Of a stretch of 64,000 nucleotides of DNA, positions 42,505 through 52,202 are shown one piece after another. Where the stretch lies: assembly GCF_009380135.2 (NCBI RefSeq), contig NZ_WHUT02000002.1, positions 248,001 through 312,000 on the forward strand. The letters are read 5' to 3'. The notes beneath the pieces are model-generated. The model worked only from the letters and a program-made list of their open reading frames with translations, was not told the origin of the DNA and ran no database searches. Each line of letters opens with the position of its first letter. Positions within the stretch are counted from its first letter, which is position 1. Source of the stretch: Fertoeibacter niger. GTDB taxonomy: Bacteria > Pseudomonadota > Alphaproteobacteria > Rhodobacterales > Rhodobacteraceae. The position numbers and the translations under genes were made by a program.

Positions 42505-43683
42505 ATGACCCTGCCCCTGAACCCCGCCATGGCCGCCACCTTCCCGCCTCCGGTGATGGAGGCGCGGCGCTGGTTGCAGGGGGCCACCTTCCCGCCTGAC
42601 CGCCCGCTAATCAACGTGAGCCAGGCGGCGCCGGTCGAAAGCCCGCCGCTGGGCCTCCGGCAGGCGCTGGCGGAGGCCGCGCTGAACGACCCGCAGGCGC
42701 ATCTTTACGGACCTGTGCTGGGCATGCCTGCCTTGCGGGCAGAGATTGCCGCGCAATGGTCGCTGGCCTATGGCGGCAGCATTGCGCCCGAGCAGGTGGC
42801 GATAACCCAGGGCTGCAATCAGGCCTTCACCGCCGTCATGTCCACCCTCGCCGGGGCGGGGGATGCGGTGATCCTGCCGACGCCGTGGTATTTCAACCAC
42901 AAGATGTGGCTGGACATGCAGGGCGTCACCACCACGCCACTGGCCACCGGGCCGGGCCTGATCCCCGATGCGGATCAGACGGCGGCGCTCATCACCCCCG
43001 CCACAAAGGCCATCGTTCTGGTCAGCCCCAACAACCCGGGCGGGGTGGAATACCCGGCCGAGACGCTGCTGGCCTTCCTGACGCTGGCGCGGGCCCATGG
43101 CATCGCGCTGATCGTTGATGAAACCTACCGCGATTTCGACAGCCGCACCGGCGCGCCGCACGCCCTGTTCACCGACCCCGACTGGACCGATACGCTGATC
43201 CACCTTTACAGCTTTTCCAAGGCCTACCGGCTGACCGGGCACCGCGTGGGCGCGGTGGTGGCCAGCACCGGCCGGCTGGCCGAGGTAGAGAAATTTCTGG
43301 ATACCGTGGCCATCTGCCCCAGCCAGCTGGGCCAGATCGGCGCGTTGTGGGGGATGCGCAACCTTGCGCAATGGGTGGCGGGCGAGCGGGCGGAAATTCT
43401 GGCCCGCCGCACTGCCATGCACAGCGGCTTTCACGCGCTGCCCGACTGGCGGCTTCTGGGCTGCGGGGCCTATTTCGCCTATGTCGAGCACCCCTTTGCC
43501 ATGGATTCCGACGTGCTTGCCAAGCGGCTGGTGCAGGAGGCGGGCCTGTTGATGCTGCCCGGCACCATGTTCCAGCCCGCCGGATCGGCCGAGGGCAAAC
43601 GCCAGTTGCGCATCGCTTTTGCCAATGTGGACGCGGCGGGCATCGGCCAGCTGTTTGCCCGGTTGGCGGCGCTGCGGCTGTAG
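42505..43683 (+). CDS. class I/II aminotransferase
   Basis: A 392-residue PLP-dependent aminotransferase. The N-terminal part (LINVSQAAPVESPPLGLRQALAEAALNDPQAHLYGPVLGMPALR) binds substrate; ITQGCNQAFTAVM, SPNNPGG, LIVDETYRDFD and the Schiff-base Lys in LYSFSKAYRLTGHRVGAVV are clear. It most resembles aspartate/aromatic-type enzymes used for keto-acid interconversion, but specificity cannot be called. It is preceded by an AT-rich spacer and followed 100 bp later by the foldase gene. Confidence 0.87.
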   Translation: MTLPLNPAMAATFPPPVMEARRWLQGATFPPDRPLINVSQAAPVESPPLGLRQALAEAALNDPQAHLYGPVLGMPALRAEIAAQWSLAYGGSIAPEQVAITQGCNQAFTAVMSTLAGAGDAVILPTPWYFNHKMWLDMQGVTTTPLATGPGLIPDADQTAALITPATKAIVLVSPNNPGGVEYPAETLLAFLTLARAHGIALIVDETYRDFDSRTGAPHALFTDPDWTDTLIHLYSFSKAYRLTGHRVGAVVASTGRLAEVEKFLDTVAICPSQLGQIGALWGMRNLAQWVAGERAEILARRTAMHSGFHALPDWRLLGCGAYFAYVEHPFAMDSDVLAKRLVQEAGLLMLPGTMFQPAGSAEGKRQLRIAFANVDAAGIGQLFARLAALRL

Positions 43684-43782
43684 CCACGGGTGGCTTGTTC
43701 TTCCTGTGCCGGTTTCTGCCCCCGTGCTTGCCTCTGCCCCCGTGACCGCTTACAGAAACGCGGGGTATAGCGGGAGACGGCC

Positions 43783-45648
43783 ATGGCACAGAACAGCGAC
43801 GAGATCGTGCGCAAGCGCAAGGGCAAGGGTGCATCGGTTGTCGTCTGGGTGCTGATGGCCATGCTGGTGCTGGGGCTTGGCGGCTTTGGCGTCACGAATT
43901 TCGGCGGCGGGTTGACCTCGATCGGGCAGGTGGGCGACCGCGACATCGACGTGAACACCTATGCCCGCGCGTTGCAGCAGGAAATCGCGGCCTTTGGCGC
44001 GCAGATCGGCCAGCCGGTGACGGCCGAGCAGGCGCTGGCGCTGGGGCTTGATTCCCGCGTGCGCCAGCAACTTGTTGCCACCGCAGCACTGGACAACGAG
44101 GCTGACCGCGTGGGCCTGTCGGCGGGCGATGCCCGCGTCGCCGAGGAAATCGCGGCGATGCGCCAGTTTCAGGGCACGGCAGGGCAGTTTGATGCCGAAA
44201 CCTACCGCCTGACGCTGCAACAGAACAACCTGACCCCTGCTGAGTTCGAGCGTGACCTGCGCGCCGATGTGGCCCGGTCGCTGCTGCAAGGCGCTGTGGC
44301 GGGCGGATTTGTCGCCCCTGCCCCGCTGACCGACACGCTTTACGCCTATATCGCCGAACGGCGCGGCTTTTCGCTGCTGGCGCTGGCCGAGGCCGATCTG
44401 CCCAGCCCGCTGCCCGAACCCACACCGGAAGAGCTGAAGGCGCATTACGACGCGAATATTGCCGCCTTCACCCGGCCCGAGGCGCGGCGCATCACCTATG
44501 CGGCCCTGCTGCCCGATACGCTGGCCCCCACCATGGCGGTGGATGAGGCCGCCGTGCGCGCGATCTATGACGACCGTATCGACGAATTCGTGCAGCCGGA
44601 ACGGCGGCTGGTGGAACGGCTGGTGTTCCCCGACGAGGCTGCGGCCGCCGCCGCCAAGGCCCGCATCGACGCGGGCGAGACGTTTGAGGCTATCGTGGCG
44701 GAGCGCGGCCTGTCGCTGCTGGATATCGACATGGGCGACCAGAGCCGCGCCGATCTGGGCGCTGCGGGCGAAGCTGTGTTTGCCCTGACAGAACCCGGCG
44801 TGGTGGGCCCGCTGCCATCGGATCTTGGCCCGGCGCTGTTTCGCATGAACGCGATCCTTGCCGCGCAGGAAACCCCGTTCGAGGATGTGCGCGACGATCT
44901 GGTGGCCGAGTTTTCGCAGGATGCCGCGCGCCGCGCCATCGGCGACCGGGTGGAAGAGATCGACGACATGCTGGCCAGCGGCACCACGCTGGAGGATCTG
45001 GCCGAAACGGCGGGCCTAGAGCTGGGCACGCTCGATTTCACCGCCACATCAGATTCGGGCATGGCCGCCTATCCTGCCTTCCGCGAGGCCGCCGCCGCCG
45101 TGGGCGAAGGCGATTTCCCCGAGGTGATCACCCTGAACGACGGCGGCCTTGCCACCATCCGCCTGGATGAAATCGTGCCCCCAACCCCCATCCCGCTGGA
45201 CGAGGCGACCGAGGACGTGACCGCATCCTGGCGCGCCGAGGCGCTGGCCAAGGCGCTGGCCGACCGTGCCGCCGCCATCAAGGCCGAGGTCGAGGGTGGC
45301 GCTTCGCTGGGCGCCTATGGCATTGTGGCGGTGACGCCCGAGATTGCCCGCGACGGATTTGTCGAGGATGCCCCCGCCGATCTGCTGCCCGCCGTGTTCC
45401 AGATGGCCGAGGGTGAATTGCGGGTGATCAGCGGGCCGGGCTTTACCGGCCTTGTGCGGCTTGACAGCATCCGCCCCGGCGCTGCCGAGGGCGATGATGC
45501 GGCAGCGCTGAAAGGCGCGATTGCCGGTCAGGCCGAACAGGCGCTGGCGCAGGATGCACTGACGCTGTTCACAAATGCGCTGACCGCCGAGGCGGGCATC
45601 AGGCTGGACCAGACGGCCATCGACGCCGTGCATGCGCAGTTCAGGTAA
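43783..45648 (+). CDS. ppiD: PpiD-like peptidyl-prolyl cis-trans isomerase
   Basis: A 621-residue membrane-anchored periplasmic foldase. A short basic cytoplasmic N-terminus (RKRKGKG) is followed by one transmembrane helix (SVVVWVLMAMLVLGLGGFGV). Next comes a SurA/PpiD-type N-terminal chaperone domain (VGDRDIDVNTYARALQQEIAAFG), then parvulin-like segments around residues 255-370 (RRLVERLVFPDEAAAAAAKARIDAGETFEAIVAERGL). This layout is that of PpiD, which assists exported proteins at the Sec translocon. It precedes trpE by nine bases, a conserved order in Rhodobacterales. Confidence 0.87.
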   Translation: MAQNSDEIVRKRKGKGASVVVWVLMAMLVLGLGGFGVTNFGGGLTSIGQVGDRDIDVNTYARALQQEIAAFGAQIGQPVTAEQALALGLDSRVRQQLVATAALDNEADRVGLSAGDARVAEEIAAMRQFQGTAGQFDAETYRLTLQQNNLTPAEFERDLRADVARSLLQGAVAGGFVAPAPLTDTLYAYIAERRGFSLLALAEADLPSPLPEPTPEELKAHYDANIAAFTRPEARRITYAALLPDTLAPTMAVDEAAVRAIYDDRIDEFVQPERRLVERLVFPDEAAAAAAKARIDAGETFEAIVAERGLSLLDIDMGDQSRADLGAAGEAVFALTEPGVVGPLPSDLGPALFRMNAILAAQETPFEDVRDDLVAEFSQDAARRAIGDRVEEIDDMLASGTTLEDLAETAGLELGTLDFTATSDSGMAAYPAFREAAAAVGEGDFPEVITLNDGGLATIRLDEIVPPTPIPLDEATEDVTASWRAEALAKALADRAAAIKAEVEGGASLGAYGIVAVTPEIARDGFVEDAPADLLPAVFQMAEGELRVISGPGFTGLVRLDSIRPGAAEGDDAAALKGAIAGQAEQALAQDALTLFTNALTAEAGIRLDQTAIDAVHAQFR

Positions 45649-45657
45649 GGCGGCACC

Positions 45658-47166
45658 ATGGCCCTGACATCGACTTTCGAAGCCTTCGAGGCGGGCTGGA
45701 ACGCGGGCCGCAACCAGATCGTGCATGCAAGGCTGGCCGCCGATCTGGATACGCCCGTCAGCCTGATGCTGAAACTGGCCGAGGCGCGCACCGACACGTT
45801 CATGCTGGAATCGGTAACGGGCGGCGAGGTGCGGGGCCGCTATTCGGTGGTGGGCATGAAGCCCGACCTGATCTGGCAATGCCACGGCACCGCCAGCCGC
45901 ATCAACCGGCAGGCCCGGTTTGACCCGGCGGCCTTCGTGCCGCTGGACGGGCATCCGCTGGATACGCTGCGCGCGCTGATCGCCGAAAGCCGCATCGACC
46001 TGCCCGCCGATCTGCCGCCCATCGCGGCGGGGCTGTTCGGCTATCTGGGCTATGACATGATCCGGCTGGTGGAAGCCCTGCCCAATGTGAACCCCGACCC
46101 GCTGGGCCTGCCCGATGCGGTGCTGATGCGCCCCTCGGTCGTGGCGGTGCTGGACGGGGTGAAGGGCGAGGTGACGATCGTGGCCCCCGCCTGGCAAAGC
46201 CCCGGCCTGTCGGCCCGCGCCGCCTATGCCCAGGCCGCCGAGCGGGTGATGGATGCGCTGCGCGATCTTGACCGCGCCCCCCCCGCCCAGCGGGATTTTG
46301 GCGAGCCGACGCCGGTGGGCGAGATGCGGTCGAACTTCACGCATGAGGGCTACAAGGCGGCGGTGGAAAAGGCCAAGGATTACATCCGCGCGGGCGACAT
46401 CTTTCAGGTGGTGCCCAGCCAGCGGTGGGCGCAAAGCTTTGCCCATCCGCCCTTTGCCCTGTATCGCAGCCTGCGCCGCACGAACCCTTCGCCCTTCATG
46501 TTCTTCTTCAACTTTGGCGGTTTTCAGGTGGTCGGGGCCAGCCCGGAAATCCTGGTGCGGCTGCGCGATGGCGAAGTGACGGTGCGCCCCATCGCAGGCA
46601 CCCGCAAGCGCGGTGCCACCCCGGAAGAGGACCGCACGCTGGAGGCCGACCTGCTGGCCGACCCCAAGGAGCGCGCCGAACATCTGATGCTGCTGGATCT
46701 GGGCCGCAATGACGTGGGCCGTGTGGCACGGGTGGGCACGGTTCGCCCGACCGAGCAGTTCATCATCGAACGCTATTCCCACGTCATGCATATCGTCAGC
46801 AATGTGGTGGGCCAGATCGCCGAAGGCCAGGATGCGCTGTCGGCCCTGCTGGCGGGCCTGCCCGCGGGCACGGTATCGGGCGCGCCAAAGGTGCGCGCGA
46901 TGCAGATCATTGATGAGCTGGAACCGGAAAAGCGCGGCGTCTATGGTGGCGGTGTCGGCTATTTCGCGGCCAATGGCGAGATGGATTTCTGCATCGCTTT
47001 GCGCACCGCCGTGCTGAAGGACGAGGTGCTGTATATCCAGGCCGGGGGTGGCGTGGTCTATGACAGCGACCCCGAGGCGGAATATCAGGAAACGGTGAAC
47101 AAATCCCGCGCCCTGCGGCGCGCGGCCGAGGATGCGGGCCTGTTCGCCCGGCGTGGCAACGGCTGA
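45658..47166 (+). CDS. trpE: anthranilate synthase component I
   Basis: A 502-residue chorismate-utilising enzyme making anthranilate with the TrpG glutaminase. The C-terminal chorismate-binding domain shows FFNFGGFQVVGASPEILVRL, RPIAGTRKRGATPEEDRTLEADLLADPKERAEHLMLLDLGRNDVGRVA and GTVSGAPKVRAMQIIDELEPEKRGVYGGGVGYF. The feedback-inhibitor region LLES is seen as FMLESVTGG near residue 45. It is not fused to trpG, which lies 2.1 kb downstream across an opposite-strand gene. No leader peptide or attenuator was found because ppiD ends nine bases upstream. Confidence 0.95.
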   Translation: MALTSTFEAFEAGWNAGRNQIVHARLAADLDTPVSLMLKLAEARTDTFMLESVTGGEVRGRYSVVGMKPDLIWQCHGTASRINRQARFDPAAFVPLDGHPLDTLRALIAESRIDLPADLPPIAAGLFGYLGYDMIRLVEALPNVNPDPLGLPDAVLMRPSVVAVLDGVKGEVTIVAPAWQSPGLSARAAYAQAAERVMDALRDLDRAPPAQRDFGEPTPVGEMRSNFTHEGYKAAVEKAKDYIRAGDIFQVVPSQRWAQSFAHPPFALYRSLRRTNPSPFMFFFNFGGFQVVGASPEILVRLRDGEVTVRPIAGTRKRGATPEEDRTLEADLLADPKERAEHLMLLDLGRNDVGRVARVGTVRPTEQFIIERYSHVMHIVSNVVGQIAEGQDALSALLAGLPAGTVSGAPKVRAMQIIDELEPEKRGVYGGGVGYFAANGEMDFCIALRTAVLKDEVLYIQAGGGVVYDSDPEAEYQETVNKSRALRRAAEDAGLFARRGNG

Positions 47167-47176
47167 ACCTGCGGCA

Positions 47177-47230
47177 GCGGGGGTTTCACACCCCCGCACC
47201 CCCGTGGGATACTTGGGCCAGCAAGAAAGC
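47177..47230 (-). repeat. interspersed motif with hairpin, copy 4
   Basis: On the minus strand CTTGCTGGCCCAAGTATCC is followed by a G-rich block and the hairpin GCGGGGG/CCCCCGC (47177-47197) with a 7-base loop. The order motif-then-hairpin is the same as at 35412-35453. It starts 11 bp after trpE and may terminate it and the convergent deacetylase gene. Confidence 0.6.
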
Positions 47231-47259
47231 GAGGCAGAGCGGTCGTCCGCTTTGGCAGG

Positions 47260-49125
47260 TCATTGCACCGCCAGCACGGCCGAGGCGGGGGCCAGTGCCA
47301 CGGATGACGCCCGCCCCTCGACCGACCATTCCAGCAGGGCGGCCACAGTCTCGGGCCGCGTGGTGCCGATCACGGCAACCCGCCCCTCCTGCGCCGCCTT
47401 GAAGGCCGCGCGGTCAAGATAGCGGCGGATGGCCGGGCTGGCTTCGTCTTCGGCATCGAGCGTGCGGAACACGGTAGCCGCAGGCACGCCCTGGCGGCGG
47501 GCCACCTGATCGGCGGGGTTCAAACCGCGTTCATAGGTCATCAGGCCCCGGCCCTGCGCCTGCACCAGCGTGGCCACTTCGCCCGCCAGCTGGGCGCTGT
47601 CCTGAAACCCGTCGTCGGGCAGGTCGATCACCGCCACCGCCTCGGGCAGGGCCGTGGCATGGGCAGCAAAGGTCACTTCCAGATCGGCGGCGGTGGCCCC
47701 TGCGGGAATGCCCGTGGCCAGCATCAGCACCTCTTGCCCCGCCGCGCGGTAGATGGCGGCGGCGGTGCCCGCATCGGGGGCCAGCGGGTCGATCACGAAG
47801 CTGACCGGGAACGGCAGGGCGGCCAGTGCCGTGCGGTCTACATCCGGCCCGCCGGTATCGCGCAACAGCAGGGCAAACAGCGGCTTGGCGACCGGATTCT
47901 CGAAGGGTCGCGAATACCGCTCGACCGGGGGGCGGGTGTCATCCCCGGGGGCGATGACAGGCGCGGGTGCCACAGCAGCAGACTCACCGATGCGCGGCAG
48001 GCGGCCCACGGTGACACCGGATGCATCGCCGTCAAGCCCGGGGATCGGCAATGTGGGATCAAGCGCCAAGGCGGCCAGCCGGGCCTCTTCTGCGGCGCTT
48101 AGCGGCGGTGGCGGCGGCAGATCGGCGCCGCCGGGCGCAACCTCGGGGGAGGGTTCGGCGGGGGGGGCCAGGTCGGCTGTGGCTGCGGTGCCGCCGTCAG
48201 GCCCCGGCAGGGCGGCGGGCCCGGCGCCAGCCGGGGGTGCGACGGGTGCGGCGGGCGGTTCCAGCGCGGCGGGCGCGGCGGCGCTGGCGGTGTCGGGTTG
48301 CGGCGGCGGCGTCGTTGCAGCATCAGCGGCAGGGGCCGCCGGGGAATCGCCCAGGGCCACCGCACCTTCGGCGGCGGGTGGCAGCGGTTGGGGTTCGGGC
48401 GCGGAAGGGGCGCTATCGGGCGCGCGCGGTGGCACGGGATCGACCGCCGGCGGAACCGCCTCGGCGGTGGACCCGGACGGTGTCTCTGCGGGCGTGACCG
48501 CAGAGGGTTCGCCAACGGCCCCGGCGGCGGGCAGATCTGCAGCCACTGGGGGCTGCGTTGCAGCGGTGTCAGGCGCTGGCGCAGCGTCAGATTGGCTGAC
48601 AGTGCCACCACCGGCCACTTCCGGCGCGGCAGCGACATCCGGCGTATCGGCAGTCTCGGGCAGCGCCACGCGATCCTTGGCCGCGTCTTCGGGCGCGGCG
48701 CTTTGGGCAGGGGCCTGATCCGCACCGCGTTCGGCGGCGGTCCCCGTTTCGGCGGCAGGCTGATCGCCCGCGGCAGGCTCTGCCGCTGCAACGGGCCCTG
48801 CGTCAGCGGCACCGGGTTCGGAGGGCAGGGCTGCGCCTGCTTCGGCCTCGGGCGTGGCTGGAAGGGAAGGCGCGGGCACCTCTGGCGCGGGCGGCGTGGC
48901 CTGCGGCGGGGTGGCCAGAGGCGGTGTGGCTGCGGGCGGGGTGGCTGCGGGAAGGGTGCCGGGGCCCGGTGGCGCATCCGCGGGCGCAACCTTTTCCTGC
49001 GCCGGGATGGCCACGGCCACCGGCCCGCCCTGTCCCGGCGGCACGGCCACCTGCGAGGCCACAACCAGCCCCAGCGCCGCCACGACACTGCCCCAGACCA
49101 CCCCAGCCACGAATCCCCGGATCAC
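47260..49125 (-). CDS. divergent polysaccharide deacetylase with long Pro/Ala-rich linker
   Basis: A 621-residue protein. The start is GTG 49125, with AAGGGA six bases upstream. An N-terminal membrane anchor (GFVAGVVWGSVVAALGLVVAS) leads into about 330 residues of Pro/Ala/Glu low complexity, which probably spans the periplasm. The C-terminal 230 residues form the YibQ-type divergent polysaccharide deacetylase domain (LFALLLRDTGGPDVD, FPVSFVIDPLAPDAGTAAAIYRAAGQEVLMLATGIP, MTYERGLNPADQVARRQGVPA). Catalytic activity in this branch is uncertain. It interrupts the trp genes on the opposite strand. Confidence 0.8.
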   Translation of the reverse strand: MIRGFVAGVVWGSVVAALGLVVASQVAVPPGQGGPVAVAIPAQEKVAPADAPPGPGTLPAATPPAATPPLATPPQATPPAPEVPAPSLPATPEAEAGAALPSEPGAADAGPVAAAEPAAGDQPAAETGTAAERGADQAPAQSAAPEDAAKDRVALPETADTPDVAAAPEVAGGGTVSQSDAAPAPDTAATQPPVAADLPAAGAVGEPSAVTPAETPSGSTAEAVPPAVDPVPPRAPDSAPSAPEPQPLPPAAEGAVALGDSPAAPAADAATTPPPQPDTASAAAPAALEPPAAPVAPPAGAGPAALPGPDGGTAATADLAPPAEPSPEVAPGGADLPPPPPLSAAEEARLAALALDPTLPIPGLDGDASGVTVGRLPRIGESAAVAPAPVIAPGDDTRPPVERYSRPFENPVAKPLFALLLRDTGGPDVDRTALAALPFPVSFVIDPLAPDAGTAAAIYRAAGQEVLMLATGIPAGATAADLEVTFAAHATALPEAVAVIDLPDDGFQDSAQLAGEVATLVQAQGRGLMTYERGLNPADQVARRQGVPAATVFRTLDAEDEASPAIRRYLDRAAFKAAQEGRVAVIGTTRPETVAALLEWSVEGRASSVALAPASAVLAVQ

Positions 49126-49286
49126 GCGCGTTCCCTTCCTCTGCCCGGCCACGGGGCGCATCCCGGGCTGCCTGCCCGCGAACGAGCGGGTTTCCCTTGA
49201 CGCCCCCGCGTGGCTCTGCCCATGTATAGCGTGACCGCAAGCGGGGTTCACCCCCAAACCCACCCAAAAGCCATCGGGCCTGCAAG

Positions 49287-49880
49287 ATGTTGCTTCTGAT
49301 AGATAACTACGACAGCTTCACCTACAATCTCGTGCATTATCTGGGCGAGCTGGGGGCGGATGTGCAGGTCAGGCGCAATGATGCGCTGGATGTGCAGGCG
49401 GCCATGGCGCTGAACCCTTCGGCCATCGTGCTGTCACCCGGGCCCTGCGACCCGGCGCAGGCGGGCATCTGCCTTGCGCTCACGGCGGCGGCGGCGGAAA
49501 CGCGCACGCCCTTGCTGGGTGTATGCCTGGGGCACCAGACCATCGGCCAGGCCTTTGGCGGCAATGTCATGCGCTGCCATGAGATCGTGCATGGCAAGAT
49601 GGGCGTGATGCACCACGCGGGTCTGGGCATGTTCGCGGGCCTGCCCTCGCCCTTCCTTGCCACCCGCTATCACAGCCTGATCGTCGAACGTGCCAGCCTG
49701 CCCGATTGTCTGGAGGTCACGGCCTGGCTGGAGGATGGCACGATCATGGGCCTGCGCCACCGCGAGTTGCCCATCGAAGGCGTGCAGTTCCACCCCGAAA
49801 GCATCGCGTCGGAACACGGCCACCGGATGTTGCGGAATTTTCTGGAAACCGCCCGCGTGCCGCTGAAGGCTGTGGCATGA
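49287..49880 (+). CDS. trpG: anthranilate synthase component II (glutamine amidotransferase)
   Basis: A 197-residue class I amidotransferase supplying ammonia to TrpE. It begins [21 protein letters not shown]; the nucleophilic Cys is in [17 protein letters not shown] and the His/Glu pair in [13 protein letters not shown]. The stop overlaps the trpD start (ATGA). Confidence 0.96.
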   Translation: MLLLIDNYDSFTYNLVHYLGELGADVQVRRNDALDVQAAMALNPSAIVLSPGPCDPAQAGICLALTAAAAETRTPLLGVCLGHQTIGQAFGGNVMRCHEIVHGKMGVMHHAGLGMFAGLPSPFLATRYHSLIVERASLPDCLEVTAWLEDGTIMGLRHRELPIEGVQFHPESIASEHGHRMLRNFLETARVPLKAVA

Positions 49881-50893
49881 GCGACCGTCTGCGCCCGCTG
49901 ATCGGGCTGGCCGCCGAACGTCCGCTGACACGGGACGAGGCCGAAGTGGCCTTTACCGCCCTGTTCGAGGGTGAGGCGACACCGGCCCAGATGGGCGGGC
50001 TATTGATGGCCTTGCGCACCCGTGGCGAAACGGTCGATGAATATGCCGCCGCCGCCGCCGTGATGCGCGCCAAATGCCACAAGGTGCGTGCCCCCGATGG
50101 CGCGATGGACATTGTGGGCACCGGCGGCGACGGCAAGGGCACGCTGAACATTTCCACTGCCACGGCCTTTGTGGTGGCGGGGGCCGGGGTGGTGGTGGCC
50201 AAGCATGGCAACCGCAACCTTTCGTCCAAATCGGGTGCCGCCGATGCGCTGACCGAACTGGGCCTGAACGTGATGGTGGGGCCCGATGTGGTGGAACGCT
50301 GTCTGGCCGAGGCGGGCATCGGCTTCATGATGGCACCCATGCACCACCCGGCCACGCGGCATGTGATGCCGGTGCGGATGGAACTGGGCACGCGCACCCT
50401 GTTCAATATTCTGGGGCCGTTGACCAACCCTGCCGGGGTGAAACGGCAGCTTACGGGTGCGTTTTCGCCCGCGCTGATCCGCCCGATGGCCGAGGTGCTG
50501 CTGGCCTTGGGGTCGGAAAAGGCCTGGCTGGTGCATGGCGGCGACGGCACGGATGAATTGTCCATCGCGGCGCCGTCACAGGTGGCGGCGCTGGAAAACG
50601 GCGCTGTGCGCGAGTTTACCATTCACCCCGAGGATGCGGGCCTGCCCGTCCACCCGTTTGCCGCCATTCTGGGCGGCACGCCCGCCGAAAACGCCACCGC
50701 CTTTCGCGCGCTGCTGGATGGCGCAACCGGCGCCTACCGCGACGCCGTGCTGCTGAACGCCGCAGCAGCACTGATCGTGGCCGACCGCGTGGCCACCTTG
50801 CCCGAAGGCGTGGCCATGGCGCGGGCAAGTCTTGACTCCGGGGCCGCGAAAGCCAAAGTCGCGGCGCTTGCCCGGATCACCCAGGGCGGGTGA
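49877..50893 (+). CDS. trpD: anthranilate phosphoribosyltransferase
   Basis: A 338-residue enzyme adding phosphoribose to anthranilate. The PRPP-binding motif is [53 protein letters not shown], and the substrate site continues as [31 protein letters not shown]. Start coupled to trpG. Typical length for the family. Confidence 0.96.
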   Translation: MSDRLRPLIGLAAERPLTRDEAEVAFTALFEGEATPAQMGGLLMALRTRGETVDEYAAAAAVMRAKCHKVRAPDGAMDIVGTGGDGKGTLNISTATAFVVAGAGVVVAKHGNRNLSSKSGAADALTELGLNVMVGPDVVERCLAEAGIGFMMAPMHHPATRHVMPVRMELGTRTLFNILGPLTNPAGVKRQLTGAFSPALIRPMAEVLLALGSEKAWLVHGGDGTDELSIAAPSQVAALENGAVREFTIHPEDAGLPVHPFAAILGGTPAENATAFRALLDGATGAYRDAVLLNAAAALIVADRVATLPEGVAMARASLDSGAAKAKVAALARITQGG

Positions 50894-50913
50894 ACACCCC
50901 TCAGGAGGCCCCG

Positions 50914-51726
50914 ATGAGCACCATTCTTGACCGCATCAAGGCCTACAAGCTGGAAGATGTCGCCACACGCAAGGCCGCCCGCCCGCTGGCGGCGGTAGAG
51001 GATGCCGCACGCGCGGCCCCCGCCCCGCGCGGCTTTGCCAAGGCGCTGGCCGAGGCCGCCACCACCGGCTATGGCCTGATCGCCGAAATCAAGAAAGCCA
51101 GCCCTTCCAAGGGCCTGATCCGCGCCGATTTCGATCCGCCCGCGCTGGCACAGGCCTATGAGGCCGGCGGGGCCACCTGCCTGTCGGTGCTGACTGATGG
51201 CCCCAGCTTTCAGGGCGATGACCTTTTCCTGACGGCGGCCCATGCGGCGGTGAAACTGCCCTGCCTGCGCAAGGATTTCCTTTATGACCCCTGGCAAGTC
51301 GCTGAATCGCGCGCGCTGCATGCCGATTGCATCCTGATCATCCTGGCCTCGGTATCCGACGCGCAGGCGGCAGAGCTGGAGGCGGCGGCAACCCAATGGG
51401 GCATGGATTGCCTGATCGAGGTGCATGACAGGGCGGAACTGGAACGCGCGGCCCTGCTGAAATCCAGGATGATCGGCATCAACAACCGCAACCTCAATAC
51501 ATTCGAGGTGACGCTGGACACCACGCGTGATCTGGCCCGCCGTGTGCCCGAAGATAGGTTGATCGTGGCGGAAAGCGGGCTTTACACCCCGGCCGATCTG
51601 GCCGATCTGGCGGCCTATGGCGCGCGCTGCTTCCTGATTGGTGAAAGCCTGATGCGGCAGGCCGATGTGACCGCCGCCACCCGCGCCATTCTGGCGGCTC
51701 CCTTGACCGCGCAGGGGGGTATTTGA
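50914..51726 (+). CDS. trpC: indole-3-glycerol phosphate synthase
   Basis: A 270-residue TIM-barrel enzyme closing the indole ring. Visible motifs are [38 protein letters not shown] and [18 protein letters not shown], then [18 protein letters not shown] five bases before the ATG at 50914 sets the start over a GTG at 50890. It is monofunctional, with no TrpF domain. The stop and the moaC start share one base. Confidence 0.95.
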   Translation: MSTILDRIKAYKLEDVATRKAARPLAAVEDAARAAPAPRGFAKALAEAATTGYGLIAEIKKASPSKGLIRADFDPPALAQAYEAGGATCLSVLTDGPSFQGDDLFLTAAHAAVKLPCLRKDFLYDPWQVAESRALHADCILIILASVSDAQAAELEAAATQWGMDCLIEVHDRAELERAALLKSRMIGINNRNLNTFEVTLDTTRDLARRVPEDRLIVAESGLYTPADLADLAAYGARCFLIGESLMRQADVTAATRAILAAPLTAQGGI

Positions 51727-52202
51727 TGCCGCTTTCGCATTTCGATGCGCAGGGCCATGCCCATATGGTCGACGTGTCCGACAAGCCCGTGACGGCGCGT
51801 GTCGCCGTGGCGCGCGGCGCGGTGAAGATGACGGCGGAAACGCTGGCGCTGATCACCGAAGGCCGGGCAAGGAAGGGCGATGTGCTGGGTGTGGCGCGGC
51901 TGGCGGGCATCATGGGAGCCAAGAAAACCGCCGAACTGATTCCGCTGTGCCATCCTCTGCCGATCACCAAGGTCGCGGTGGAACTGACCGCCGATGCCAC
52001 CTTGCCCGGCATCGTCATCGAGGCCACGGTGAAAACCGGCGGCCAGACCGGGGTAGAGATGGAGGCGCTGACCGCCGTGACCGTGGCCGCCCTGACCATC
52101 TATGACATGGTGAAGGCGGTTGAGAAATCTATGGTTATCACCGACATTCGCCTGATCCTGAAAGATGGCGGCAAATCAGGACTTTACGAGGCAAAGCTGT
52201 GA
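51726..52202 (+). CDS. moaC: cyclic pyranopterin monophosphate synthase
   Basis: A 158-residue enzyme of molybdenum cofactor synthesis. The signature [18 protein letters not shown] and [30 protein letters not shown] are clear, as are the last helix and DGGKSG. It begins at the ATG overlapping the trpC stop (TGATG) and ends overlapping the GTG of moeA. MoaA, its usual partner, is elsewhere. Confidence 0.96.
   Translation: MPLSHFDAQGHAHMVDVSDKPVTARVAVARGAVKMTAETLALITEGRARKGDVLGVARLAGIMGAKKTAELIPLCHPLPITKVAVELTADATLPGIVIEATVKTGGQTGVEMEALTAVTVAALTIYDMVKAVEKSMVITDIRLILKDGGKSGLYEAKL

Noticed and set aside
47260-49200. Several long plus-strand frames opposite the deacetylase gene
   Set aside because: They are low-complexity Gly/Ala/Arg shadows of the Pro/Ala linker without start signals; the minus-strand protein has a signal anchor and a recognisable domain.
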